From assembly GCA_040754295.1 (NCBI GenBank), contig JBFMCQ010000010.1, forward strand, positions 1 to 64,000: a DNA stretch of 64,000 bases. Direction: 5' to 3'. Of the stretch, positions 56,669-64,000 are shown in pieces. This DNA comes from Solimonas sp040754295 (lineage in GTDB: Bacteria > Pseudomonadota > Gammaproteobacteria > Nevskiales > Nevskiaceae). Position numbers and translations under genes: made by a program. The stretch's first letter is position 1. The number at the start of each line of letters is the position of its first letter. A model generated the notes under the pieces. It saw only the letters and a list, made by a program, of their open reading frames with translations. It was not told where the DNA came from and made no database searches.

Positions 56669-57956
56669 GCTGCGCCGTCTCGACGCGTCCGCGCCGGATT
56701 TCCGCGCCCGGCTCGATGCGCTGCTCGACCGTGCGCCGGAGACCGGCCGTGACATCGTGCAGGCGGTCGATACGATCATCGCCGACGTGCGCGCGCGCGG
56801 CGACGCCGCGCTCGTCGAGCTGACCAAGCGCTTCGACCGCCGCAGCGTGGCGAGCGCCGCCGAGCTCGAGGTGCCGCGCGCGGCGCGCCAGCAGGCCTGG
56901 GACGCGCTCGCACCGCAGCTGCGCGACGCGCTGGAGCAGGCGGCGACGCGCATCCGCGCCTATGCCGAGCATCAGAAACTGCAGGACTTCGAGTTCACCG
57001 ACGGGCTGGGCAACCGCCTCGGCCAGCAGATCACCGCGCTCGAGCGCGTCGGCATCTACGTGCCCGGCGGCAAGGCGGCGTATCCGTCGTCGGTGCTGAT
57101 GAACGCGATCCCCGCACAGGTTGCCGGTGTCGATGAGATCGTCATGGTGGTGCCGGCGCCCGGCGGCGAGCTGAGCCCGGTGGTGCTCGCCGCCGCGCAT
57201 CTGGCCGGCGTCGACCGCGTGTTCAGCGTCGGCGGCGCGCAGGCGATCGCTGCGCTCGCCTACGGCACGCAGACCGTGCCCGCGGTCGACAAGATCGTCG
57301 GGCCGGGCAACGCCTATGTCGCCGCGGCCAAGCGCGCGGTGTTCGGCAAGGTCGGCATCGACTCGATCGCGGGGCCGTCGGAAATCGTTGTCATCAGCGA
57401 CGGCGCCTCCGATCCGCGCTGGATCGCAATGGATCTGTTCTCGCAGGCCGAGCACGGCGAGGACTCCGAGGCGATCCTGGTCTCGCCCGACGCGGCGTTT
57501 CTGGATCGCGTCGCCGCGGCGATGGACGAGCGCGTGCGGGGCCTGCCGCGCGCCGGCATCGTCGAGACCTCGATCCGCGAGCGCGGTGCGCTGATCCGCG
57601 TGCGCGACCTCGACGAGGCCTGCGCGGTCGCCAACCACATCGCGCCCGAGCATCTGGAGCTGGCGATCGACGATGCGCGCGCGTGGCTGCCGAAGATCCG
57701 CCACGCCGGCGCGATCTTCATCGGCCGCCATACGCCCGAAGCCTTTGGCGACTACTGCGCGGGTCCCAACCATGTGCTGCCGACCTCGCGCGCCGCGCGC
57801 TTCGCCAATCCGCTCGGTGTCTACGAATTCCAGAAGCGCAGCAGCCTCATCGAATGCACCCCCGACGGCGCCCGACCCCTCGCGGCGATCGCCGGCCGCA
57901 TCGCCGACGCCGAGGGCCTGCAGGCGCACGCGCAGTCGGCGCGCGATCGCGGGTGA
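56661..57956 (+). CDS. hisD: histidinol dehydrogenase
   Basis: Last two oxidations of histidine synthesis. It has 431 residues, with ATG 56661 preferred over the adjacent GTG 56658. VGIYVPGGKAAYPSSVLMN, the KIVGPGNAYVAAAKR signature region, AEHGEDSEAILV and GDYCAGPNHVLPT are intact. hisC does not follow, so the operon ends or is interrupted by the toxin-antitoxin pair. Confidence 0.96.
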   Translation: MLELRRLDASAPDFRARLDALLDRAPETGRDIVQAVDTIIADVRARGDAALVELTKRFDRRSVASAAELEVPRAARQQAWDALAPQLRDALEQAATRIRAYAEHQKLQDFEFTDGLGNRLGQQITALERVGIYVPGGKAAYPSSVLMNAIPAQVAGVDEIVMVVPAPGGELSPVVLAAAHLAGVDRVFSVGGAQAIAALAYGTQTVPAVDKIVGPGNAYVAAAKRAVFGKVGIDSIAGPSEIVVISDGASDPRWIAMDLFSQAEHGEDSEAILVSPDAAFLDRVAAAMDERVRGLPRAGIVETSIRERGALIRVRDLDEACAVANHIAPEHLELAIDDARAWLPKIRHAGAIFIGRHTPEAFGDYCAGPNHVLPTSRAARFANPLGVYEFQKRSSLIECTPDGARPLAAIAGRIADAEGLQAHAQSARDRG

Positions 57957-57984
57957 GCGCGCGACAGCTTCAATGCAATAGGCC

Positions 57985-58386
57985 TCACCACAGGCGCGCA
58001 ATCCATCCGGACCGGCCGGCAAGCGTATCGAATATGGGCTCCGCCGAGAGCAACGGTAGCTGCTCGTGCATCGCCGTAGCCGCAAGCAGGCGGTCGAATG
58101 GGTCACGGTGCGGCCAGTCCATCGTCGCGCCCGCCAGACAGATCTCAGCGCCGAGCACCGCGGTGCGGCCGCCCTGTTTTTCCAGCAGACGCGGCAGTCG
58201 ATCGACGAATGGTGCCATCTCGGGCCATTTGCCGAGGCGCACCTTCTGACCGACTTCGAAGAAGCTGATCGGACTGACGAAGACTCCTTCGGCCCGCAGG
58301 AGGAGCGCCCGCGCCGCATTCGACAGGCGCCGGTCGTCAGTCAGCGACCATGCCCAAGCATGCGTGTCCAGAAGGACCGTCTTCAC
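57985..58386 (-). CDS. PIN-domain toxin (VapC-like)
   Basis: A 133-residue putative ribonuclease. Asp7 in VLLDTHAW, a Glu in ISFFEVGQK and the acidic pair in DPFDRLLAATA form the PIN active site. The start overlaps the antitoxin's stop (ATGA). It lies convergent to hisD. Confidence 0.9.
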   Translation of the reverse strand: MKTVLLDTHAWAWSLTDDRRLSNAARALLLRAEGVFVSPISFFEVGQKVRLGKWPEMAPFVDRLPRLLEKQGGRTAVLGAEICLAGATMDWPHRDPFDRLLAATAMHEQLPLLSAEPIFDTLAGRSGWIARLW

Positions 58387-58616
58387 TCCCCGCTTTCCCA
58401 GCGCGCGAGCTCTTCGTCCTCCATCGGCTCGAAGAAATCGGGGCCGGCGCCGGTCAGCTTGTTCTTGAGCAGTCCGATCTTAAAGCGGCCTTGCGGGAGG
58501 GGAACGATCTTCGCGACCGGGTTCTTGCCCTTGGCGATGATCACTTCCTCGCCGGACAAGGCGGCGTCGATCAGTTTCGACAGATGTGTCTTCGCAGCGT
58601 GTATCGTGAACTGCAT
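58383..58616 (-). CDS. Phd/YefM-type antitoxin
   Basis: A 77-residue antitoxin. The N-terminal MQFTIHAAKTHLSKLI and EEVIIAKGKNPVAKIVPL are typical of the Phd fold that binds DNA; the acidic C-terminus would mask the PIN toxin. Promoter and operator are directly upstream, consistent with autoregulation. Confidence 0.9.
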   Translation of the reverse strand: MQFTIHAAKTHLSKLIDAALSGEEVIIAKGKNPVAKIVPLPQGRFKIGLLKNKLTGAGPDFFEPMEDEELARWESGE

Positions 58617-58630
58617 GGCCGATGCTCAGT

Positions 58631-58652
58631 TTAGTCGACTGGACTAAGTATA
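58631..58652 (-). promoter_or_regulatory. toxin-antitoxin promoter with palindromic operator
   Basis: TTAGTC (58631-58636) and GACTAA (58642-58647) form a perfect inverted repeat with a five-base spacer. On the minus strand TATACT (58652-58647) is a near-consensus -10 that overlaps the right arm. Binding of the Phd-type antitoxin here would repress the pair. No good -35 is seen at normal spacing. Confidence 0.6.
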
Positions 58653-58684
58653 ACGGGACCTGACGGCAATGGCAGCAGTCAATG

Positions 58685-59452
58685 CTACTGCGCCGAGCGA
58701 AACCGCATGACGATCCGCCGCAGCTGCCGATACCCCTCCACCAGCCGCGGCCCGGGGCGGCCGAGGAACTCTTCACTGATCGCGTAGACCCGGCCGTCGC
58801 GAACCGCCGGCGTGGACTGCCAGCCCGCGCGCCGCAGGACGACATCGGCGCGGTATTTGTCGACTTTCACGCCGCACCAGGACATCGCGATCGCGTCCGG
58901 TGGCGCGGCCAGCGCGTCGAGGTCCACGCTCGCGCTCTTGGCATCGGTTTCCAGCGCATTGCGCGCGCCGGCGCGCTCGATCAGGTCGTGCACCCAGGAG
59001 CGGCGCGCGGCGGCGATCACCGGCTTGGGCCACCATTCGACGAGCACGCGCGGCGCATCCGCGCGACGTGCGACGGCCGGCATCGCGGTGTCCATCTCGT
59101 GCGCGAGCTGCTGGCCGCGCTCGGGCACGCCCAAGGCGGCCGCGATCGCCCGGACGCTCGCGAAGACCTCGTCGAGACTCTGTGGATCGACGACCAGGCA
59201 GTGCAGTCCGGCTCGCTGCAGTGCTTCGACGATGCGCTCGTGGCCCGGGACCGTCAGTGAGGTGAGCACGAGGTCGGGCCGCAGCGCGGCCACGGCGCCG
59301 ACGTCGATCGCGAGATCGCGGCCGAGTTGCGGCAGGGCGGCGACGACGTCCGGCGGAAAATCGGAATCGCTGTCCACGGCGACGAGATTGCCCGCACAGC
59401 CGAGCGCGCAGACGATCTCCGTGTTGGAGCAGGTATGGGAGACGACCCGCAC
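58685..59452 (-). CDS. BtuF-like cobalamin/corrinoid-binding protein without signal peptide
   Basis: A 255-residue protein of the periplasmic binding fold (helical backbone type) used by BtuF and iron-siderophore systems: SHTCSNTEIVCALG, PQLGRDLAIDVGAVAALRPDLVL, VEWWPKPVIAA. It begins directly with the mature-type sequence MRVVSHTC, so no export signal is visible, as in a group of cytoplasmic-looking cobalamin-binding proteins. No ABC permease or ATPase gene is adjacent. Confidence 0.8.
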   Translation of the reverse strand: MRVVSHTCSNTEIVCALGCAGNLVAVDSDSDFPPDVVAALPQLGRDLAIDVGAVAALRPDLVLTSLTVPGHERIVEALQRAGLHCLVVDPQSLDEVFASVRAIAAALGVPERGQQLAHEMDTAMPAVARRADAPRVLVEWWPKPVIAAARRSWVHDLIERAGARNALETDAKSASVDLDALAAPPDAIAMSWCGVKVDKYRADVVLRRAGWQSTPAVRDGRVYAISEEFLGRPGPRLVEGYRQLRRIVMRFRSAQ

Positions 59453-59468
59453 GACCCGGGCCCTTCCT

Positions 59469-59903
59469 TCAGTGCGCGCTTTCCAGCTGCGCCAGCACGC
59501 GCGGACTGTTGCGCGCCCAGGCGTGGCGCAGTGCGATGGCGAGCAGCCTGCCGATCAGCGGCAGCTTGCCGTCGAAGCGGATCACGTAATCGATCTCGGT
59601 GGCGCCGTCGGCCGCGCGAAAATCGATGGTGCCGAGATGGTTCTTGATCGGACCGCCGCGCGTGACCGTGTACGCGATGCGCCGGTTGGGCTCGAAGGTG
59701 ACGATCGTCTCCTCGAAGGCCAGCGGGCCGGAGCCGATGCGGCGCACCGAGCCGACGCCGTTGGGGTCGCCGGTGCCTTCCTTGATGCGCCGGCAGCGGC
59801 CGCCGAGCAGGCGGACGAAGCGCTCGTGATCGGCACAGAACGCGAAGACGGATTCGAGCGGCGCGTTGACGCGCGCCTGCAGGCGGACTTCTTCTCGGGG
59901 CAT
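59469..59903 (-). CDS. SRPBCC (START-like) family protein
   Basis: A 144-residue protein of the polyketide cyclase/CoxG-type fold: VNAPLESVFAFCADHERFVRLLGG, GVGSVRRIGSGPLAFEETIV, and a long C-terminal helix. These bind hydrophobic ligands; the substrate is unknown. ATG 59903 starts at the first conserved strand. It is divergent from rnpB. Confidence 0.8.
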   Translation of the reverse strand: MPREEVRLQARVNAPLESVFAFCADHERFVRLLGGRCRRIKEGTGDPNGVGSVRRIGSGPLAFEETIVTFEPNRRIAYTVTRGGPIKNHLGTIDFRAADGATEIDYVIRFDGKLPLIGRLLAIALRHAWARNSPRVLAQLESAH

Positions 59904-59954
59904 TGGCACTCGCCGTTTGGGTGGGGCAGCGCGGCAAAGACACTGCGTATCGGA

Positions 59955-59960
59955 GATAAT
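59955..59960 (+). promoter_or_regulatory. -10 box of rnpB
   Basis: GATAAT lies seven bases before the predicted 5' end of the RNase P RNA. The -35 is not clear. Confidence 0.5.
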
Positions 59961-59965
59961 ACGCG

Positions 59966-60348
59966 CCGGAGTCGGCCGGACAACCGCTGCCGCGCCTTGC
60001 GCGGGGGAGGAAAGTCCGGGCTCCACAGGGCACGGTGCCAGGTAACGCCTGGGCGGCGCGAGCCGACGGAAAGTGCAACAGAGAGCAGACCGCCGATGGC
60101 CGCGCTGCGGCACAGGCAAGGGTGAAACGGTGCGGTAAGAGCGCACCGCGAGTCCGGCAACGGACCGGCACGGCAAACCCCACCGGGAGCAAGACCAAAT
60201 AGGGAAGGAGCGCGCGCAAGCGCGCGACGCGCGGCCCGCGCGCCTTCCGGGTAGGTTGCTGGAACGTGGCGGCGACGTCGCGTCTAGAGGAATGGTTGTC
60301 GGGGTGCGCAAGCACCCGCACAGAACCCGGCTTACAGGCCGACTCCGC
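59966..60348 (+). ncRNA. rnpB: RNase P RNA, bacterial class A
   Basis: The catalytic RNA that matures tRNA 5' ends. Helix P1 is formed by GGAGTCGGCC (59968-59977) and GGCCGACTCC (60337-60346). Conserved elements: GAGGAAAGTCCGGGCTCC and GTGCCAGGTAACGCCTGGG near the 5' end, AGAGGAATGG, and ACAGAACCCGGCTTA near the 3' end. Length about 380 bases is typical of class A. Confidence 0.97.
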
Positions 60349-60470
60349 CTTCTTCTGCGATTTTGCTTTAACAGTCCACCTTAATTCATTGTTTTCCAAG
60401 CATATAGTGCGGTCGTTCAGCGACCGCTCATAAGGTCCTGTTTTCCCAAAGTTTTTGCCCGATCAGCGGC

Positions 60471-60499
60471 TTGCGGCTCCACATGCGCTGGCGTATAGT
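60471..60499 (+). promoter_or_regulatory. promoter of the dcw cluster (Pmra)
   Basis: TTGCGG (60471-60476) and TATAGT (60494-60499) are separated by 17 bases, a good sigma-70 match just upstream of the MraZ boxes. Confidence 0.75.
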
Positions 60500-60506
60500 G
60501 CCCGCG

Positions 60507-60531
60507 TGGTGGAAAGTGGGAGAAAGTGGGG
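60507..60531 (+). promoter_or_regulatory. MraZ operator: three TGGNN boxes
   Basis: TGGTG, TGGGA and TGGGG are separated by identical five-base spacers (GAAAG), giving a 10-base period. This matches the MraZ binding site in E. coli, where TGGGN repeats with five-base spacers allow autorepression. The boxes lie between the promoter and ATG 60550. Confidence 0.85.
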
Positions 60532-60549
60532 AACAGGCCCCAGTCGCGC

Positions 60550-60990
60550 ATGTTCAAGGGAACGCATCACCTCGCGGTGGATGACAAGGGTCGCCTGGCG
60601 ATCCCGGCGCGCTTTCGCCAGTCGCTGGCCGAGCAGTGCGATTCGCAGCTGGTGATCACGATCGGGCCCAATCCCTGCCTCGAGATCTATCCGCTGCCCG
60701 AGTTCGAGCGCATCGTGCGCGACATCGAAGCCATGGAAGACCGCATCCAGGCGGAAACGCTCAAGCAGTGGTTCATCGGCTTTGCCGTCGATGCCGAAAT
60801 CGACAAGCAGGGTCGCGTGCTGCTGCCGCCGATGCTGCGCAAGCGCGCGCAGCTCGACGGCGCCGCCGTGCTGATGGGGCAGAACACCCGCTTCGATCTC
60901 TGGTCGGAACAAGAATGGCAGCAGCGTTTCGGCGAGAGCATCGATCAGAAGCCTTCGCTACTCGACGCGTTCCGGACGATCCGCAGGTGA
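60550..60990 (+). CDS. mraZ: transcriptional regulator MraZ
   Basis: A 146-residue AbrB-like regulator that binds its own promoter and restrains the dcw cluster. Two SpoVT-AbrB halves: LAVDDKGRLAIPARFR and DAEIDKQGRVLLPPMLR. The start ATG 60550 encodes the typical MFKGTHHLAVDDKGR. Confidence 0.97.
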   Translation: MFKGTHHLAVDDKGRLAIPARFRQSLAEQCDSQLVITIGPNPCLEIYPLPEFERIVRDIEAMEDRIQAETLKQWFIGFAVDAEIDKQGRVLLPPMLRKRAQLDGAAVLMGQNTRFDLWSEQEWQQRFGESIDQKPSLLDAFRTIRR

Positions 60991-60999
60991 GGTGTGCAC

Positions 61000-61935
61000 A
61001 TGTCCTTCGACGGCACGCCCATCCCTCGCCGCGCTGGGTCTGACGGCTCCATGGCGCTCCATCGACCGGTCATGCTCGAGGCAGCGGTGGCCGGTCTGGC
61101 TCCGCGGCCGGCCGGCATCTATGTCGACTGCACCTACGGACGCGGCGGGCACAGCGCGGCGATTCTCGAGCGCCTCGGCGGCAGCGGCACGCTGCATGCG
61201 CTCGACCAGGACCCGGAGGCCGTCGCCGACGCGCGCGCGCGCTTCGCCGGCGTGCCCGGCTTCATCATCCACGCCCGCAACTTTGGCGCACTCGGCATGC
61301 TCGCCGCGGAGCTCGGCATTGTCGGCCGCATCGACGGCGTGCTGATGGATCTCGGCGTGTCGTCGCCGCAGCTCGACGCCGCCGAGCGCGGCTTCAGCTT
61401 CGGCAAGCCGGGCCCGCTGGACATGCGCATGAACCCGGCCGCCGGCGAGTCGGCGGCACAGTGGCTCGCGCGCGCACCCGAGGCGGAGATCGCCGACGTG
61501 CTGTGGCGCTACGGCGAGGAGCGCAACAGCCGGCGCATCGCACGGCGCATCGTGCAGCAGCGCACGAGCCGGCCGATCACGACCACGGCCGAGCTCGCCG
61601 CGCTGATCGCGTCGGTGCCCGGCCCGCGCAGCCGTAGCATCCATCCGGCGACGCGCAGCTTTCAGGCGATCCGCATTCACGTCAACCGCGAGCTCGAGAT
61701 GCTGGAGCAGGGGCTCGCGGCGGCGATCGAGGTGCTCGCGCCCGGCGGGCGGCTCGTCGTCATCAGCTTCCATTCGATCGAGGACCGGCTGGTCAAGCAT
61801 CGCCTGCGCGACGCCGCGCGCGCCGAGCCGCCGCGGCTCAAGCTGCTCGGCAAGCAGTTTCCGTCGGCGCAGGAATGCGCGGACAACCCGCGGGCGCGCA
61901 GCGCGGTGCTGCGCATCGCCGAGAAGCTGCCATGA
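61000..61935 (+). CDS. rsmH: 16S rRNA (cytosine1402-N4)-methyltransferase
   Basis: SAM-dependent methyltransferase. HRPVMLEAAVAGL, the SAM motif DCTYGRGGHSAAIL, DLGVSSPQLDAAERGFSF and ISFHSIEDRLVKH are diagnostic. ATG 61000 follows a GAGG site; an in-frame GTG at 60994 is the alternative. It overlaps ftsL by four bases. Confidence 0.96.
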   Translation: MSFDGTPIPRRAGSDGSMALHRPVMLEAAVAGLAPRPAGIYVDCTYGRGGHSAAILERLGGSGTLHALDQDPEAVADARARFAGVPGFIIHARNFGALGMLAAELGIVGRIDGVLMDLGVSSPQLDAAERGFSFGKPGPLDMRMNPAAGESAAQWLARAPEAEIADVLWRYGEERNSRRIARRIVQQRTSRPITTTAELAALIASVPGPRSRSIHPATRSFQAIRIHVNRELEMLEQGLAAAIEVLAPGGRLVVISFHSIEDRLVKHRLRDAARAEPPRLKLLGKQFPSAQECADNPRARSAVLRIAEKLP

Positions 61936-62204
61936 AGCGCGGCGCGCTGATGCTGCCGCTGGCGCTCGCGCTCGCCGTCGTCGTTTCGGCGCTCGCGGTC
62001 GTGCGCACCAAGCACGAGAACCGCGCGCTGGTCGCCGAGCTCGAGGCGCTGCGCCAGGAGCGCGAGCGCCTGGAGATGGAGTGGGCGCAGCTGCAGCTCG
62101 AAGAGGCGACGCTGGCGCACAACAACCGCGTCGACAAGTTCGCGCGCGAGCAGCTCGGCATGACCGAGCCGCGCGATTACGTCATCGTGAGCGGTCGGCC
62201 GTGA
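61932..62204 (+). CDS. ftsL: cell division protein FtsL
   Basis: A 90-residue bitopic membrane protein of the FtsQLB complex. N-terminal helix (LPLALALAVVVSALAVV), then a leucine-zipper coiled coil with many Glu, and the conserved end TEPRDYVIV. It overlaps both neighbours by ATGA/GTGA junctions. Confidence 0.93.
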   Translation: MKRGALMLPLALALAVVVSALAVVRTKHENRALVAELEALRQERERLEMEWAQLQLEEATLAHNNRVDKFAREQLGMTEPRDYVIVSGRP

Positions 62205-63964
62205 GCGCGGCGATCCGCAACCTGAGCGCCGAGCCCGTCGGCACGTGGCGCAGCCGCTTCGTCGCCGGCGCGCTCGCGCTCGGCGCGGTCATCGTGCTCG
62301 GGCGCGCGTTCCAGCTGCAGGTGCTGGAACGCGACTTCCTGACACGCGAGGGCAACAAGCGCCACATCCGCACGGTGACGATTCCGGCGCATCGCGGCGC
62401 GATCCGCGACCGGCGTGGCGAGCCGCTGGCGCTGTCGGCGCCGGTGGAGACGATCTGGGTGGTGCCGTCGGCGCTGCTCGAATCGCCGCCGCACGTCACC
62501 GCGCTCGCCAAGCTGCTCGACCGCCGGCCCTCGGAGCTGGAGCGCTTTTTGCGCGCGCGCATCGACCGCAAGTTCGTCTACGTCAGCGATCCGCTGTCGC
62601 CGGCCGAGGCCAAGCGCATTCTGTCGCTCGACGCGCCGGGCGTGTTCTCGGAGCCGTCGTATGCGCGCTACTACCCGGCCGGCGAGATCGCCGGCCAGAT
62701 CGTCGGCTTCACCGGCCGCGACGGCGACGGGCTGGAGGGCATCGAGCGCGCCCAGGAGACGGTGCTCGCCGGCCGCGCCGGCGAGCGCAGCGTGATCCGC
62801 GACCGTCAGGGCCGCGTCGTCGAGGACGCGCTGGAGTTCCGCGAAGCCGTGCCCGGCGAGACGGTGACGCTGACGATCGACCTGCGCATCCAGTATCTCG
62901 CCTACCGCGAGCTCAAGGACGCGGTCGCGCAGCACAAGGCGCGCGGCGGCGTGATCGCCGTTGCCGACAGCACCACCGGCGAGATTCTGGCGATCGCCGC
63001 GCAGCCCGGCTTCAACCCGAACAATCGCGGCGAGCGCATGTCCAAGGGGACGCGCAACCGCGCGATCGTCGATTCCTTCGAGCCGGGCTCGACCGCCAAG
63101 CCGCTGCTGGTTGCGCAGGCGCTGGAGCTGGGTATTTACCAACCGACGAGTCTCATCGATACGACGCCGGGCACGTTCAAGGTCGGCGCACTCACCGTGC
63201 GCGACATCCACCCCCAGGGCGTCGTCGATCTGGCCAAGCTGCTGAGCAAGTCGAGCAACGTCGGCGCCGCCAAGATCGGCATGGCGCTCGGCCCGGAGGC
63301 GGTGTGGTCGGGCTATCAGCGCTTCGGCTTCGGCGAGCCGGTCTACACCGGCTTTCCCGGCGAAGCCTCGCCGGTGCTGCGCCATTACACGGACTGGGGC
63401 CAGATCGCGACGGCGACCGCGTCCTACGGCTACGGCTTTTCGCTCAACGCGCTGCATCTGCTGCGCGCCTACGCGGCGCTCGCCAACGACGGGCTGATGC
63501 CGCAGATCAAGCTGGTGCGCGGCGGCCGGCCGCTGCCGCCGCAGCGCGCGGTGTCGGCGGCGACCGCGCGCGAGGTGCGGCGGATGCTGGAGCAGGTGGT
63601 GACGCCGGCGGGCACCGCGCGGCGCGCCGCGATCGCCGGTTACCGCGTCGCCGGCAAGACCGGCACCGTGCGCAAGGTCGCCGACACCGGCGGCTACGAC
63701 GGCAACCGTCACCAGTCGCTGTTCGTCGGCATGGTGCCGGCGGAGCATCCGCGGCTGGTCGGACTGGTGATGATCGACGAGCCCGGTGCCGAGGGCTACT
63801 ACGGCGGCCTCGTCGCTGCGCCGGTGTTCTCGCGGGTGATGCAGGACGCCGCGCGGCTGCTGCAGATCTCGCCGGAGGGCAGCGACGCGCCCGAGCTGGC
63901 GCCCGCAATCCCCCGCACGCACGCGGCTGCTGCCCGCGCCCCGGCAGGAGCACCGCGCACATGA
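62201..63964 (+). CDS. ftsI: septal peptidoglycan transpeptidase FtsI (PBP3)
   Basis: A 587-residue division-specific transpeptidase. One N-terminal helix (about 20-40), a pedestal domain with RGAIRDRRGEPLALSA, and the transpeptidase with the active-site Ser in EPGSTAKPLL, SSN in SKSSNVGA, and KTG in GKTGTV. The start is GTG 62201 overlapping the ftsL stop; no ATG gives the conserved N-terminus. Confidence 0.96.
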   Translation: MSAAIRNLSAEPVGTWRSRFVAGALALGAVIVLGRAFQLQVLERDFLTREGNKRHIRTVTIPAHRGAIRDRRGEPLALSAPVETIWVVPSALLESPPHVTALAKLLDRRPSELERFLRARIDRKFVYVSDPLSPAEAKRILSLDAPGVFSEPSYARYYPAGEIAGQIVGFTGRDGDGLEGIERAQETVLAGRAGERSVIRDRQGRVVEDALEFREAVPGETVTLTIDLRIQYLAYRELKDAVAQHKARGGVIAVADSTTGEILAIAAQPGFNPNNRGERMSKGTRNRAIVDSFEPGSTAKPLLVAQALELGIYQPTSLIDTTPGTFKVGALTVRDIHPQGVVDLAKLLSKSSNVGAAKIGMALGPEAVWSGYQRFGFGEPVYTGFPGEASPVLRHYTDWGQIATATASYGYGFSLNALHLLRAYAALANDGLMPQIKLVRGGRPLPPQRAVSAATAREVRRMLEQVVTPAGTARRAAIAGYRVAGKTGTVRKVADTGGYDGNRHQSLFVGMVPAEHPRLVGLVMIDEPGAEGYYGGLVAAPVFSRVMQDAARLLQISPEGSDAPELAPAIPRTHAAAARAPAGAPRT

Positions 63965-64000
63965 CCGCCGCGCGCTCCCTGCAGACCCTGCTCGCCGGCT
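63961..64000 (+). CDS. start of the next dcw gene, probably murE (cut by window end)
   Basis: ATG 63961 overlaps the ftsI stop (ATGA) and opens MTAARSLQTLLAG before the window ends. murE follows ftsI in most gammaproteobacteria and often begins with such a short Leu-rich lead. Identification rests on position. Confidence 0.6.
   Translation, partial: MTAARSLQTLLAG

Larger units (their letters stand above)
60349..60549 (+). other. rnpB-mraZ intergenic region
   Basis: About 200 AT-richer bases. It holds a T-rich stretch after rnpB, a second -10-like TATAGT at 60403-60408 beside a 7-bp hairpin (GCGGTCG 60409-60415 with CGACCGC 60421-60427), and then the mraZ promoter and operator listed separately. 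Confidence 0.6.

Overview
The window reads as chromosomal DNA of a high-GC gammaproteobacterium. The gene order yrbG-kdsD-kdsC-lptC-lptA-lptB, the run ABC transporter-ibaG-murA-hisG-hisD, the dcw cluster starting mraZ-rsmH-ftsL-ftsI, and the opgGH, rnt, mpl and lipA genes all fit that class. Together with a PPi-dependent phosphofructokinase and a proton-pumping pyrophosphatase they suggest a Nevskiales- or Chromatiales-like lineage; this placement is inferred and not proven. The sequence is a scaffold: three runs of exactly 100 N are each flanked by the same ~125 bp on both sides, so contig ends were joined without removing their overlap.

Layout. 1-12.65 kb: a lower-GC island encoding a type I secretion system (ABC exporter, HlyD-type adaptor), a 2174-residue RTX protein, two lipoproteins and a fossil of a second exporter. 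It is bracketed by two copies of the 3' end of a metallopeptidase-like gene. 12.7-15.3 kb: that gene, an AraC-type regulator and a GGDEF protein with a degenerate active site. 15.4-21.1 kb: an organic-phosphate module (TonB receptor, phytase-like lipoprotein, PhoX-like phosphatase), then a ROK sugar kinase. 21.2-26.8 kb: a pyrophosphate/adenylate cluster (soluble PPase, H+-PPase, PPi-PFK, adenylate kinase) and a small membrane protein. 26.8-27.3 kb: a mosaic of rnd and adk 3' fragments. 27.5-30.4 kb: a PilJ-N/CheA-like kinase, CheY-like regulator and CheX-like phosphatase. 30.4-33.2 kb: a second low-GC insert, made of a dead IS4-type element and an AAA ATPase plus PD-(D/E)XK nuclease pair that looks like a two-gene defence system. 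33.2-44.8 kb: rnd, mpl, lipA, ornithine-lipid genes, opgGH and rnt. 44.9-47.1 kb: argG and an alpha/beta hydrolase. 47.2-57.9 kb: LPS transport and Kdo genes, a Ca/Na exchanger, an ABC-2 exporter, ibaG, murA, a NYN-LOTUS protein, hisG and hisD. 58-59.9 kb: a VapBC-like pair, a BtuF-like protein and an SRPBCC protein. 60.0-64 kb: the RNase P RNA and the start of the dcw cluster, with a clear mraZ promoter and MraZ operator.

The two most interesting units are the RTX/lipoprotein island and the ATPase-nuclease pair. In the island the low-GC stretch runs from the lipoproteins into the first part of the RTX gene, which suggests cassette exchange of an effector with its anchor or immunity proteins.
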